A DNA stretch of 17,099 nt. Source: an uncultured Bacilli bacterium (lineage in GTDB: Bacteria; Bacillota_I; Bacilli_A; RF39; UBA660). The position numbers and the translations under genes were made by a program. Below are positions 7,734 through 15,104 of this stretch, in pieces; positions within the stretch are counted from its first letter, which is position 1; each line of letters opens with the position of its first letter. The DNA lies in NCBI GenBank assembly GCA_934096535.1, contig CAKOMC010000031.1, forward strand, positions 1 through 17,099, written 5' to 3'. The notes under the pieces are model-generated. The model was not told the origin of the DNA. It worked only from the letters and a program-made list of their open reading frames with translations, and did not search any database.

Positions 7734-9026
7734 ATGAAAGAAAAGTTAAACGAAGAATTTATACATAAGTTATCAGAGAAGAAAAAGGAACCAGCTTGGA
7801 TGCTTCAACATCGGCTTAATGCTTATCATAATTTTTTGATGCAAGAAGAACCTAGTTTTGGTCCGGATATTCATATTAATTTTGATGAAATTTGTTATTA
7901 CAAGGATAAGACTAATAAAATGACTGATAAGTGGGAGAGTGTCAGCTGTAATTTAAAGAATACTTTTGATGATTTAGGGGTTATTAAAGCGGAAGAAGAG
8001 TATTTAGGGGGCGTTACTAATCAGTATGAGTCGGAAGTATTTTATCATAAACAAACCATTGGTAATGGCATTATTTTTACTTCGACAGATGATGCCTTAC
8101 AGAAATACCCTGAACTTTTTAAGAAGTATTTTAATAACTTAGTAAAATTAGAAGAAAATAAGTATACAGCTTTAAATAATGCCGTGTGGTCGGGGGGATC
8201 TTTTATCTATATTCCTAAAGGAATTAAAGTTGATAAACCTTTGCAAAGTTATTTTCGTATCGAAAGTGAGTCTCTAGGCCAATTTGAACATACTATTATT
8301 ATTGTTGATGATGAGGCCGAACTTTCTTATATCGAAGGGTGTACAGCTACAGCTTATTCTAAGACTAGTCTTCATGCCGGTGTAGTTGAAATCTATGTGG
8401 GAAAGAATGCGAAGTGTCGTTATTCGACAATCCAAAACTGGTCAACTGATGTTTATAATTTAGTTACCAAACGAGCTATTGTAGATGAAGGGGGGCTTAT
8501 GGAATGGGTTGATGGTAATATCGGTAGTGGTCTTACCATGAAATATCCTTCTTGTATTTTAAAAGGTGAGGGCTCAGTAGGTAATTCGATAAGTGTTGCT
8601 TATGCTAAGAAAGGACAAGTCCTAGATGCAGGGGCTAAAATGATTCATTTAGGGAAGAACACAAAAAGTAGTATTATCAGTAAATCAATTGCCGAAGCGG
8701 GGGGGATTGCAAACTACCGTGGTACTACTAAAATTACTAAGAATGCTACTGGGTCGGTTGCTACTATTAAATGTGATACCATTCTATTAGATAATATTTC
8801 AAAAAGTGATACTTTTCCTAAAAACATTGTTGGTAATAAAACTTCAAGTCTTACTCATGAAGCAACAGTTTCTAAATTAGATGCGGATAAATTATTTTAT
8901 TTAGCTAGTAAAGGCCTAACAGAAGATCAGGCCCGCGAACTTTTAATTATGGGTTTCATGACGGATTTTAAAAAAGAATTACCAATGGAATATGCTGTAG
9001 AATTAAATCGGCTTATTAAAGAATAA
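7734..9026 (+). CDS. sufB: SufB, Fe-S cluster scaffold subunit
   Basis: SufB is the scaffold of the SUF iron-sulfur assembly complex SufBCD, which works in the cytoplasm and is fed by a SufS-type cysteine desulfurase. The whole 430-residue chain follows the family: ALNNAVWSGGSFIYIPKG, the beta-helix core, GKNTKSSIISKSIAEAGG, YRGTTKI, then KCDTILLD and SLTHEATVSKLD, and the closing GLTEDQARELLIMGF. Cys347 and His375-Glu376 (ATG numbering) stand at the same 28-residue spacing as the Cys405 and His433-Glu434 assembly-site residues of E. coli SufB. It is slightly shorter than the usual ~465 residues. I chose the ATG at 7734; a GTG at 7725 would add three residues but sits almost on the predicted transcript start. 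Neither start has a good ribosome site. No sufC, sufD, sufS or sufU lies beside it, which is unusual, and a terminator follows. Confidence 0.95.
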   Translation: MKEKLNEEFIHKLSEKKKEPAWMLQHRLNAYHNFLMQEEPSFGPDIHINFDEICYYKDKTNKMTDKWESVSCNLKNTFDDLGVIKAEEEYLGGVTNQYESEVFYHKQTIGNGIIFTSTDDALQKYPELFKKYFNNLVKLEENKYTALNNAVWSGGSFIYIPKGIKVDKPLQSYFRIESESLGQFEHTIIIVDDEAELSYIEGCTATAYSKTSLHAGVVEIYVGKNAKCRYSTIQNWSTDVYNLVTKRAIVDEGGLMEWVDGNIGSGLTMKYPSCILKGEGSVGNSISVAYAKKGQVLDAGAKMIHLGKNTKSSIISKSIAEAGGIANYRGTTKITKNATGSVATIKCDTILLDNISKSDTFPKNIVGNKTSSLTHEATVSKLDADKLFYLASKGLTEDQARELLIMGFMTDFKKELPMEYAVELNRLIKE

Positions 9027-9056
9027 ATTATTAAAATTACTAAAAATAAAATATAG

Positions 9057-9104
9057 AATTAGTTAAGTTTCTAAACATTAAAGTTTTACTTAACTAATTT
9101 TTTT
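9057..9104 (+). terminator. Rho-independent terminator after sufB
   Basis: AATTAGTTAAGT (9057-9068) pairs perfectly with ACTTAACTAATT (9088-9099), followed by a T run to 9104. An inner AAAC/GTTT pair can lengthen the stem. Confidence 0.85.
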
Positions 9105-9198
9105 CTTTAGAAGTTGTAACTATTCTAAATTTTAAAAATAGACATTTGTTTAAACCTTACCTTTTTGTTAATCTACCTAACGAAAGGAGGTGAAGCAT

Positions 9199-9558
9199 TT
9201 GATTAATGATGTTGTTTTAGTTGGTCGTCTTACTAAAGATCCTGAACTCATTGATACCGATAATGGCAAAAAAAGAGCCTATATAACTTTAGCAGTCCCT
9301 CGCAAGTTTAAAAATGTTGATGGTATCTATGAAACTGATTTTATTCGGGTGACTCTGTGGAATATTATTGCTCTTAATACCAAAGAGTATTGTAAGACGG
9401 GCGATCTTTTAGGAATTCGGGGTCGTATTCAAGTTAATTCCTATAAAGATAGTGAAGATAATGTTCGTTATAGTACCGATGTTATCGCGGAACAAATTAC
9501 CTTTTTAACATCTAAAAAAGGTAGTAATACGACTATTGCTTCTGATGAAGAAGAATAA
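9199..9558 (+). CDS. ssb: Single-stranded DNA-binding protein, short SsbB-like form
   Basis: The product starts INDVVLVGRLTKDPEL, the standard OB-fold SSB opening, and continues LAVPRKFKNVDG, DFIRVTLWN, GDLLGIRGRIQVNSYKD, matching the family to its usual fold end. It binds single-stranded DNA in replication, repair or uptake. I place the start at the TTG at 9199: the consensus AAAGGAGGTG (9183-9192) is 6 bases ahead of it and would overlap the GTG at 9190. The protein is 119 residues. It lacks the long flexible tail and the DDDIPF-like acidic tip that recruits partner proteins, ending in DEEE instead. This is like the short SsbB class of Bacillus (a competence-associated paralogue), so it may be a second SSB; that is inference. 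Confidence 0.92.
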   Translation: MINDVVLVGRLTKDPELIDTDNGKKRAYITLAVPRKFKNVDGIYETDFIRVTLWNIIALNTKEYCKTGDLLGIRGRIQVNSYKDSEDNVRYSTDVIAEQITFLTSKKGSNTTIASDEEE

Positions 9559-9702
9559 AGGGATAACTTGACTTAAAGAATAAAAAGTTTTAATGGTTAG
9601 GTGATTAAAAATATTTTAAAAAAGTTAATTATTTGTTTTTAATGCAAAATTTTTTCATCCCTTTTAACAAAAGTAGTTCGTTTATATATATTATTAACTT
9701 TT

Positions 9703-9732
9703 TTGAAAACATAATTATTAGTTTGATATAAA
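9703..9732 (+). promoter_or_regulatory. Promoter of candidate small RNA
   Basis: TTGAAA (9703-9708), an 18-base spacer and TATAAA (9727-9732), with an extended -10 TGA directly ahead of the hexamer. Confidence 0.45.
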
Positions 9733-9738
9733 AAATAA

Positions 9739-9824
9739 ATTTCAGATATATATTTTACATAAAATTATTATATTTTTGATAGCGCGTATGGCATAGCAAT
9801 TATTTAAAAAGGGCTATGCCTTTT
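9739..9824 (+). ncRNA. Candidate ~85-nt small RNA
   Basis: A promoter at 9703-9732 predicts a start near 9739. A perfect 8-bp hairpin GGCATAGC/GCTATGCC (9790-9797 with 9813-9820) followed by TTTTCT would end it. The span has no ORF with a ribosome site. It matches no RNA family I recognise. AT-rich DNA gives many false promoters, so the hairpin is the firmer part; it could instead end the ssb transcript. Confidence 0.35.
9790..9824 (+). terminator. Rho-independent terminator (GGCATAGC stem)
   Basis: Perfect 8-bp stem with a 15-base loop and a short T tail; the most GC-rich hairpin in the spacer. Confidence 0.65.
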
Positions 9825-9841
9825 CTAATGCATTAATTTAA

Positions 9842-9870
9842 TTTACAATTATTTCTATAAATGATAAAAT
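9842..9870 (+). promoter_or_regulatory. Promoter of the HD-hydrolase operon
   Basis: TTTACA (9842-9847), a 17-base spacer and TAAAAT (9865-9870), with an extended -10 TGA just before. It lies 25 bases ahead of the start codon. Confidence 0.6.
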
Positions 9871-9895
9871 TTTCTTAAGTGGAAAGAAGGTTTTT

Positions 9896-10324
9896 ATGGA
9901 CGAAAATAGATGCTTGCATAGTTTGGGAGTAGCCCAAAAAATGGTGGAAATAGGAAAAAATAAAGGTCTTACGCCTAAGGAGTTAAATGATTTATTTACT
10001 TTAGGAATGGTTCACGATATAGGTTATCAGTTTGGTCCTAGTAACGAACATCAAAAATTAGGTGGTTTAGTTTTAAAAGAAAATGGGTATCGTTACTGGC
10101 AAGAAGTCTATTATCATGGACTTGTTCAAAATGAGTATTCATCTTTATTTTTAGATATTTTAAATCAAGCTGATATGCAAATTGATAAAATGGGCAAGGA
10201 TGTTGGTTATGAAGGCCGCTTAGCGGATATTAAGTCGCGTTATGGCGAAGGTTCTAATGTTTATATTTCTTGTGTTAATTTAGTAAATTTTATTAAAGAA
10301 AGGGAATCAAATACGAAGAATTAA
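9896..10324 (+). CDS. HD-domain phosphohydrolase
   Basis: HD-domain proteins are metal-dependent phosphohydrolases, often acting on nucleotides. The 142-residue product has the expected pattern: His8 in CLHSLGVA, the His40-Asp41 pair in GMVHDIGY, His52 in NEHQKLGG, His74 in YYHGL, and Asp93 in LNQADMQID. The length suits a single stand-alone HD domain of the kind often annotated as a predicted hydrolase. The ribosome site GAAAGAAGG is 5 bases before the ATG. It heads a run of same-strand genes; the Nudix-like gene follows after 22 bases. The substrate cannot be read from the sequence. Confidence 0.85.
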   Translation: MDENRCLHSLGVAQKMVEIGKNKGLTPKELNDLFTLGMVHDIGYQFGPSNEHQKLGGLVLKENGYRYWQEVYYHGLVQNEYSSLFLDILNQADMQIDKMGKDVGYEGRLADIKSRYGEGSNVYISCVNLVNFIKERESNTKN

Positions 10325-10346
10325 GTATTGATTTTAAGGCAAAAAT

Positions 10347-10763
10347 ATGGCTAGTAAACACGCAATAATAATTATTAAAAATGAGAAAGACGAATACTTA
10401 CAATATTATGAAGAATCATGGCATAGTTATTTATTTTTAAATTGTAAGCAGGAAGATAGCAATGATTTAAATAAAATTAAGGATATAGTATTAGAAAAAT
10501 TAGAAATTAATCCACGAAAAATCGATTATTTATTTACTAAGATTCATAGTAAGTATTCGGTAAAACATGAAAAAATGCGTGAGTATGAACATTATTTCTA
10601 TTTAGTTGATATAGATACTAAAACTTTAGAGGTTCAAAAAGAATTTGTTATTAATAATACTAAATTTAAGTGGTTTGGAATGGCAGAACTAGAAAAAAAT
10701 CTCGAGATTATGCAAATTAATGGGGATATTATTGAGTTTATTAAAGAATGGTTTACCAAATAA
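10347..10763 (+). CDS. Nudix-like protein without a recognisable Nudix box
   Basis: This 138-residue protein opens like a Nudix fold (KHAIIIIKNEKDEYLQYYE, a strand-turn-strand) and ends like one (NTKFKWFGMAELEKNLEI, the common W...EL segment). The region where the GX5EX7REUXEEXGU box should be (about residues 32-56) has no such motif, only EDSNDLNKIKDIVLEKLEI. If it is a Nudix fold, hydrolysis by the usual mechanism is unlikely and it may bind a nucleotide without cleaving it. The ribosome site is weak (AAGG). It lies between the HD gene and the ADP-ribosylglycohydrolase gene. Fold assignment is by eye and moderate. Confidence 0.6.
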   Translation: MASKHAIIIIKNEKDEYLQYYEESWHSYLFLNCKQEDSNDLNKIKDIVLEKLEINPRKIDYLFTKIHSKYSVKHEKMREYEHYFYLVDIDTKTLEVQKEFVINNTKFKWFGMAELEKNLEIMQINGDIIEFIKEWFTK

Positions 10764-10788
10764 AAATAGATAAGGAAGGGGAGTTTAT

Positions 10789-11550
10789 ATGTATGGAGCA
10801 GTAATTGGTGATTTAGCCGGAAGTATTTATGAATATGATCAGTTAAAGAAAATTAACCCCATAAAAATGGATAAAGTAATTCCAGATAATGCTTTTTATA
10901 GTGATGATACGATTCTTACGGTTGCTATTTGTGAGGCTGCTTTAAACGGTGGAAATTATGCTACTTATTTAAGAAAATATATTAAAGAGTATGAAAATTA
11001 TCGACCTAATTTTAGTCCTTATTTTAAAAGCCCTTTTTCTCCTAATATTATGAAATGGGCAAATTCTTCTGATATTGGGACGAGTTTGGGTAACGGAGCT
11101 ATGATGAGAATTTCTGCTATTGGTTATCTTTTTGATACTGAAGAAGAAGTAATAAAAGAGGCCGCTCTAGCAACTAGACCTAGCCATAACTCGAAAGAAG
11201 CCCTATCTGCTGCGACGATTATTGCATTAATGATATTTTATTTTCGGAAAGGTTTATCTAAGAAGGAAGTTTATGATTTATTAAATCTAAGCGCTGTTTA
11301 TAGACCATTTGTCCATTTTAATACAACCTGTAAGGAAACTTTAAGTAATGTTTTATATGCCATATTTTACAGTACTTCTTTTAGTGATGCTGTTAGACTT
11401 ACTTTGCTTATGGGAGGAGATACAGATACTAATCTTTCAATAGTAGCCTCGGTGTGTGAAGCATTATATGGTATTTCTGATGATTTAATTAAAGAGGCTG
11501 AGGCTAGGATACCGGAGGATTTTTCTAGGATTTTAAGAAAAGTAAAATAA
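10789..11550 (+). CDS. ADP-ribosylglycohydrolase (DraG/ARH family)
   Basis: This family removes ADP-ribose from modified proteins or small molecules using two magnesium ions. The 253-residue protein is a standard single domain. It shows GDLAGSIYE (7-15), the metal-binding SDDT (38-41), GNGAMMR (101-107), RPSHNS (130-135) and the second metal site GGDTDTN (209-215). All key acidic residues are present, so it should be active. A strong AAGGGGAG sits 5 bases before the ATG. It follows the Nudix-like gene by 25 bases, so the two are probably co-transcribed. Its true target (protein, nucleic acid or free ADP-ribose derivative) is not known from the sequence, and no ADP-ribosyltransferase is visible in the window. 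Confidence 0.93.
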   Translation: MYGAVIGDLAGSIYEYDQLKKINPIKMDKVIPDNAFYSDDTILTVAICEAALNGGNYATYLRKYIKEYENYRPNFSPYFKSPFSPNIMKWANSSDIGTSLGNGAMMRISAIGYLFDTEEEVIKEAALATRPSHNSKEALSAATIIALMIFYFRKGLSKKEVYDLLNLSAVYRPFVHFNTTCKETLSNVLYAIFYSTSFSDAVRLTLLMGGDTDTNLSIVASVCEALYGISDDLIKEAEARIPEDFSRILRKVK

Positions 11551-11625
11551 AACATTTGAATAAATTAATAAATTTTAGCAAGACTAGAGATTAAATAAAT
11601 AAAAAATAAATAAAGAGTGATAAAG

Positions 11626-12180
11626 ATGCAAGGAAAAGTAGTAATTTTAACAGGTAATAAAAGAGCCGGTAAAACTACTCTGGCTAATAAATTAAATAAG
11701 GAATATAATTTTACCCATATAAATATGGATCAGATTTTAGATGCTATTGATTATGTTTGTGATGAAAAGAATATTCCACATTTTATAGATTGTTATTCTT
11801 TTTTAGAAAAGTTAGTTGATTTTGCTTGGCAAAATGCGAAAAATTATGGGGAAAATACGGTCATTGAGTATATTTTTAAAATTAGTGATGTTAAAAGATT
11901 ACAAGAAAAATATGATATCGATGTGTATGCCCTATATACTGATACTGATGAAGAAAATTTAAGAAAGATATTAAAAAAGTATTCTAAGGAATTTGATTGG
12001 CCTATTTTAGTTGGCACTGATGATTTTAACCGTAACATTAAAGAAATATTAGAACTTAATAAAAAATTAAAAGAAGAATGTAAGGAAAGCAAAATAAAAT
12101 TAATTGATACCGGTTACGGAAAGAATAGAGATGAGATTATAAAAAAGTTAAGTCAAGAAATTGGATTGCTAAAAAGTTGA
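11626..12180 (+). CDS. P-loop nucleotide/nucleoside kinase-like protein
   Basis: The product has a clear Walker A (GNKRAGKTT, residues 10-18) after a hydrophobic strand (KVVILT), then a short HINMDQILDAID segment typical of small P-loop kinases (AAA_33/zeta-like), and YALYTDTDEENLRKIL, which could carry the lid. The substrate may be a nucleoside, sugar or small molecule. I start at ATG 11626, giving 184 residues; the GTG at 11617 has no ribosome site, while AAAGAG lies before the ATG. It ends in TGA, which confirms that TGA is a stop here. It lies 75 bases after the ADP-ribosylglycohydrolase. An exact family is not assignable by eye. Confidence 0.75.
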   Translation: MQGKVVILTGNKRAGKTTLANKLNKEYNFTHINMDQILDAIDYVCDEKNIPHFIDCYSFLEKLVDFAWQNAKNYGENTVIEYIFKISDVKRLQEKYDIDVYALYTDTDEENLRKILKKYSKEFDWPILVGTDDFNRNIKEILELNKKLKEECKESKIKLIDTGYGKNRDEIIKKLSQEIGLLKS

Positions 12181-12226
12181 AATATATAACTTGACTTATT
12201 AAAAAATGATATGCGGGAGGATTAAA

Positions 12227-12748
12227 ATGAGCTTAGAAGGTGATGTTAGAAGAATAATTAGGGGAACTGGCTCTTATGATACTGTAAAATTTGGTAATAC
12301 TGTATCTATAACCGGTGATGGGGGTAACGCTTGGAATTATTTTGGCCCCGCTTATAAAAAGTTAGCCCCTCGTCTTATGACTTACCTTTTATATGCTGAT
12401 GCCTTAAATAATTTGGAAAAAATAAAGAATAGTATATCTATAAAAGAATATACTAAGAAAAAAAGAAAGATTGAATTTGCTTATATTAAAAGTTATTATG
12501 AAACCAGATTAAAAGATTTAGATATGGAAGACTTTTTAAAGACTTTAGAAACTAAGTTTGGAACTGATATTATCTTCTTATGTCATGAACCAATAAGTGA
12601 GTTTTGCCACCGTCGAGTTCTAGCTGATTATATCAAACTGCAAACCGGAGTTTATATTCCCAAAGTAAAAATTATGAGTAATGATGAATTTACTTTAAAG
12701 ACTCCTCTTAATTATGAACAAGAATTAAAAAGAGTAATGAAGAAATAA
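12227..12748 (+). CDS. DUF488 family protein
   Basis: The hallmark is FLCHEPISEFCHRRVLADYI: the Cys-x-x-x-x-x-x-x-Cys-His-Arg signature of DUF488, preceded by a hydrophobic strand (TDIIFL). The N-terminal part, GNTVSITGDGG...YKKLAPR, fits the Ser-Ile-x opening and LAP motif of this family. The function of DUF488 proteins is not established. I start at ATG 12227, because GGGAGG (12215-12220) lies 6 bases ahead of it; the upstream in-frame ATG at 12206 would place that ribosome site inside the gene. The product is then 173 residues, with Cys119, Cys127 and His128. It is on the same strand, 46 bases after the kinase-like gene. Confidence 0.8.
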   Translation: MSLEGDVRRIIRGTGSYDTVKFGNTVSITGDGGNAWNYFGPAYKKLAPRLMTYLLYADALNNLEKIKNSISIKEYTKKKRKIEFAYIKSYYETRLKDLDMEDFLKTLETKFGTDIIFLCHEPISEFCHRRVLADYIKLQTGVYIPKVKIMSNDEFTLKTPLNYEQELKRVMKK

Positions 12749-12850
12749 ATGTTGATGATAAATAATTTAAGTCTTAAAGATATATTTGATTTAGTTATAA
12801 CTAGGGATGTAGATATAATAAAAACAATTTAAATAAAGTGAGAATTAAAG

Positions 12851-13303
12851 ATGGAAAAAAAGATAAATTATCTGATATTAAATAATAAAAATATTGGTAT
12901 AAGTAAGATAGAACTTAATAAAGATGAACTTAATGTTACGGATAAGAGGGGTAAGTATACTTTTCATATAACTCTTACTTATGATTGGAAAAAGATTAAT
13001 CAAGTTAAAGTTGCTAAGGAAGAAAATATCTCTTTTAATGAATATTATTTAAGTGAAAATAATGAGGCAGTTTTAATTTGGCCAGATATATGTAAGTTAA
13101 AGAAAATCAAAGATGATTATATTGTTTTTAATTTAGAATTTTTAGATATTGATAATAATAAAGATACTTGTTATATGAATAAACGTAAAAGCTTTGATAT
13201 ACCGCTTTGTAATCTTAAGGTGGTGGTGTATATCGATTATAAAGATGTTTTAGAAGGGAAAATCATTTATCTATTTAAAGATAATGATGGTAATGGACAA
13301 TGA
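12851..13303 (+). CDS. Protein of unknown function, coupled to GNAT gene
   Basis: A 150-residue protein with alternating polar and hydrophobic stretches (KYTFHITLTYDWKKI, DDYIVFNLEFLDID, LKVVVYIDYKDV) that read as a beta-rich small domain. No signal peptide, membrane helix or known motif is visible. Its stop TGA overlaps the ATG of the GNAT gene (ATGA), so the two are probably translationally coupled, and it may be the partner or substrate-binding component of the acetyltransferase; this is only a suggestion. The ribosome site is weak (AAAGTGAG). Confidence 0.65.
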   Translation: MEKKINYLILNNKNIGISKIELNKDELNVTDKRGKYTFHITLTYDWKKINQVKVAKEENISFNEYYLSENNEAVLIWPDICKLKKIKDDYIVFNLEFLDIDNNKDTCYMNKRKSFDIPLCNLKVVVYIDYKDVLEGKIIYLFKDNDGNGQ

Positions 13304-13740
13304 ATTATGAATTAGTAAAATCTTCTAATAAAGATATAGATAGATTAGTTGAATATAAAAAAAAGACTGTTTTCGAGTATGCTAAAGATTTAGCAAGAGA
13401 AGATATTGATAGGATAAATAATTATATAATAAAGGAAATTCCTAATTTAATTAATGATTACTACAATATAGTAGTTAATAACAAAATTGTCGGATGTTTA
13501 TTATTAACTAGAAAAGATAATGTTAATTTGTTAGATGAAATTTATATTGAAAAAGATTATCGCAATAAAAAAATTGGTACAAACATAATAAAAGATATTT
13601 TAAAAACTAATGATACTGTCTACTTATGGGTGTACAAAGATAATAAAAAGGCTATATCTTTATATAAAAGAATGGGATTTAAGATTTGTGAAAGTACGGA
13701 TACCAGATATTATATGGTTTTTAAGAAAAAGTGTAATTAA
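13300..13740 (+). CDS. GNAT-family N-acetyltransferase
   Basis: GNAT enzymes transfer an acetyl group from acetyl-CoA to an amine. The 146-residue product shows strand beta4 with the coenzyme-binding motif A, LDEIYIEKDYRNKKIGTNII (78-97), where RNKKIG fits the R/Q-x-x-G-x-G/A loop with the last position changed. Motif B, VYKDNKKAISLYKRMGF (111-127), is typical. It overlaps the preceding unknown gene by 4 bases (ATGA), so it is likely translated by coupling. The acceptor cannot be told. The N-terminal half (KKTVFEYAKDLAREDIDRIN) is the part that usually sets specificity. Confidence 0.88.
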   Translation: MNYELVKSSNKDIDRLVEYKKKTVFEYAKDLAREDIDRINNYIIKEIPNLINDYYNIVVNNKIVGCLLLTRKDNVNLLDEIYIEKDYRNKKIGTNIIKDILKTNDTVYLWVYKDNKKAISLYKRMGFKICESTDTRYYMVFKKKCN

Positions 13741-13815
13741 GAAAAAATATAGAGAGGATCAATTAATAGGAAATTAATTAATATTTCTTATTGATAGATT
13801 ATATGAGGAATAATA

Positions 13816-14937
13816 ATGTTTGTAGTTAATAGTGTTAATAAAACAGCATCTAAAATTAAAGAAATATCTTTTAAAGATATAGGTTTAAAAGAAAGAAGCG
13901 ATTTGCAAGAATGGATTGCTAATAATCCTATTATTTTAGGAGAAGATTTACTTATAATCCAAAAAGAATTTGATGGATTTAATGATACTAAGGAAAGGCT
14001 AGATTTATTAGCTCTAGATAAAAATGGTAATTTAGTTATAATTGAAAATAAATTGGATGATAGCGGTAGAAATGTCGTATGGCAAGCCATGAAATATGCT
14101 GGATATTGTTCATCTTTAAAAAAAGAAGATATAAAAGATATTTATACTCAGTACCTATCCAAAATAGGCTCATCATATAAGGCTGAAGAATCGATTGTGG
14201 AATTTTTAAATAAACCGGATTTTTCCGAGGTTCAATTAAATCAAGATTTAACTCAGAGAATTATATTAGTTGCGAAAGAATTTAGAAAAGAAGTTACTAA
14301 TACGGTAATTTGGGCAAGAAAGTATGGGATGAAAATTCAATGTCTAAAAATAATGCCCTATATGATTAATGACCAATTAATTATTGATACAGAACAAATA
14401 ATACCAGTAAAAGATATAGCCGATATCATGATTAGTTATGATGAGAAAGCCCAAGAAGATTTTAAGAATAAGGAAGATTTAGCAAACACCCAAATAATGA
14501 GAAATGAATTTTGGCATATGTTTATTCCTAAATTTAATGAAAAATCTAGTTTGTTTTCGGGAAAGAATATCACTTTAAATCAGTATGATTATTGGTTTAG
14601 TACCGGGGCAGGAATATCAGGGGTTTATTTTAACTTTCTTGTTACTAAAAGTTATGCGGGAATAGAGCTGGAAATATCGGGAAGAACTCAAGAAGAAAAT
14701 AAAAAAATATATGATTATCTTTATTCATATAAAGATGAAATAGATAACTCATTTGGAGATAAATTATCTTGGGAAAGATTAGATGATAAAAAAAGGTCTA
14801 TAATATCTTATAAATTAGAAGATGTTAGTATTTTAGATAAAGAAGTTTGGCCTAAAATGATGAATTTTATGGCAATTAATATGCTTAAATTTGAAAAAGC
14901 ATTAAGAAAACATATAAATAATTATGCAAAAAAATGA
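13816..14937 (+). CDS. PD-(D/E)XK nuclease-like protein with DUF4268 domain
   Basis: The N-terminal part contains the PD-(D/E)XK core: RLDLLALDKNGNLVIIENKL, with Asp63 and Glu77-x-Lys79, then VWQAMKYAGYC. Residues 17-60 (DLQEWIANNPIILGEDLLI) are the characteristic lead-in of this family. The C-terminal half, ~233-373, fits DUF4268 (FWHMFIPKFNEKS, YWFSTGAGISGVYFNF, WERLDDKKRSIISYKLED). Proteins of this class are stand-alone and often found beside defence or mobile genes, but their physiological target is not settled. All catalytic residues appear present. A GAGG ribosome site is 8 bases before the ATG. Length 373 residues is normal for the family. It is the last clearly intact gene of the run; a terminator lies ~140 bases downstream. 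Confidence 0.88.
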   Translation: MFVVNSVNKTASKIKEISFKDIGLKERSDLQEWIANNPIILGEDLLIIQKEFDGFNDTKERLDLLALDKNGNLVIIENKLDDSGRNVVWQAMKYAGYCSSLKKEDIKDIYTQYLSKIGSSYKAEESIVEFLNKPDFSEVQLNQDLTQRIILVAKEFRKEVTNTVIWARKYGMKIQCLKIMPYMINDQLIIDTEQIIPVKDIADIMISYDEKAQEDFKNKEDLANTQIMRNEFWHMFIPKFNEKSSLFSGKNITLNQYDYWFSTGAGISGVYFNFLVTKSYAGIELEISGRTQEENKKIYDYLYSYKDEIDNSFGDKLSWERLDDKKRSIISYKLEDVSILDKEVWPKMMNFMAINMLKFEKALRKHINNYAKK

Positions 14938-14967
14938 TAGGTATTACTTTTAAAAATTAGTAAATAT

Positions 14968-15069
14968 ATGTATAATACGAAAAAAATTTTCGGGCTGTAT
15001 CGGAGTATGCCAAAAGTAATTATATAGAGGAAGAAATTACAAAAAAATTAATAAAGAAAGATAAATAAG
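14968..15069 (+). CDS. Candidate 33-residue small protein
   Basis: Starting 30 bases after the nuclease gene, an ATG opens 33 codons (MYNTKKNFRAVSEYAK, then NYIEEEITKKLIKKDK) and stops 6 bases before a strong terminator. The codon choice looks like neighbouring genes and the peptide is charged and helical. There is no good ribosome site, and TATAAT overlaps the start. It may be a real small gene or the tail of a decayed one. Low to moderate confidence. Confidence 0.35.
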
Positions 15070-15074
15070 AACTT

Positions 15075-15104
15075 AGATAGATTTATGATGAGTCTATCTT
15101 TTTT
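15075..15104 (+). terminator. Rho-independent terminator
   Basis: AGATAGA (15075-15081) pairs with TCTATCT (15093-15099) and is followed by TTTTT; outer AACTTA can also pair with TAAGTT beyond the T run. It ends the transcript of the nuclease and the small ORF. Confidence 0.75.

Larger units (their letters stand above)
9559..9895 (+). other. Noncoding interval with promoter-terminator pairs
   Basis: This 337-base stretch holds no ORF I can support. It contains a candidate small RNA (9739-9824) and the promoter of the following gene. AAAGGGAT at the end of ssb (9557-9564) could pair with ATCCCTTTT (9657-9665) over a ~90-base loop as a weak ssb transcript end. Confidence 0.5.

Noticed and set aside
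11844..12092. Minus-strand ORF opposite the P-loop kinase gene
   Set aside because: Shadow of the kinase-like coding frame; no ribosome site or promoter, low-complexity Ser/Leu product.
12749..12832. 27-codon ORF directly after the DUF488 gene (MLMINNLSLKDIFDLVITRD...)
   Set aside because: Starts on the base after the preceding stop, with no ribosome site; probably a chance or decayed frame.
13788..14090. Minus-strand ORF of 100 codons
   Set aside because: Overlaps the catalytic part of the DUF4268 gene in antisense; no supporting signals.
9896..14937. Known multi-gene defence system (CBASS, Thoeris, DarTG and similar)
   Set aside because: No cyclase, TIR, macro domain or ADP-ribosyltransferase partner is visible; only single families that can occur in many contexts.
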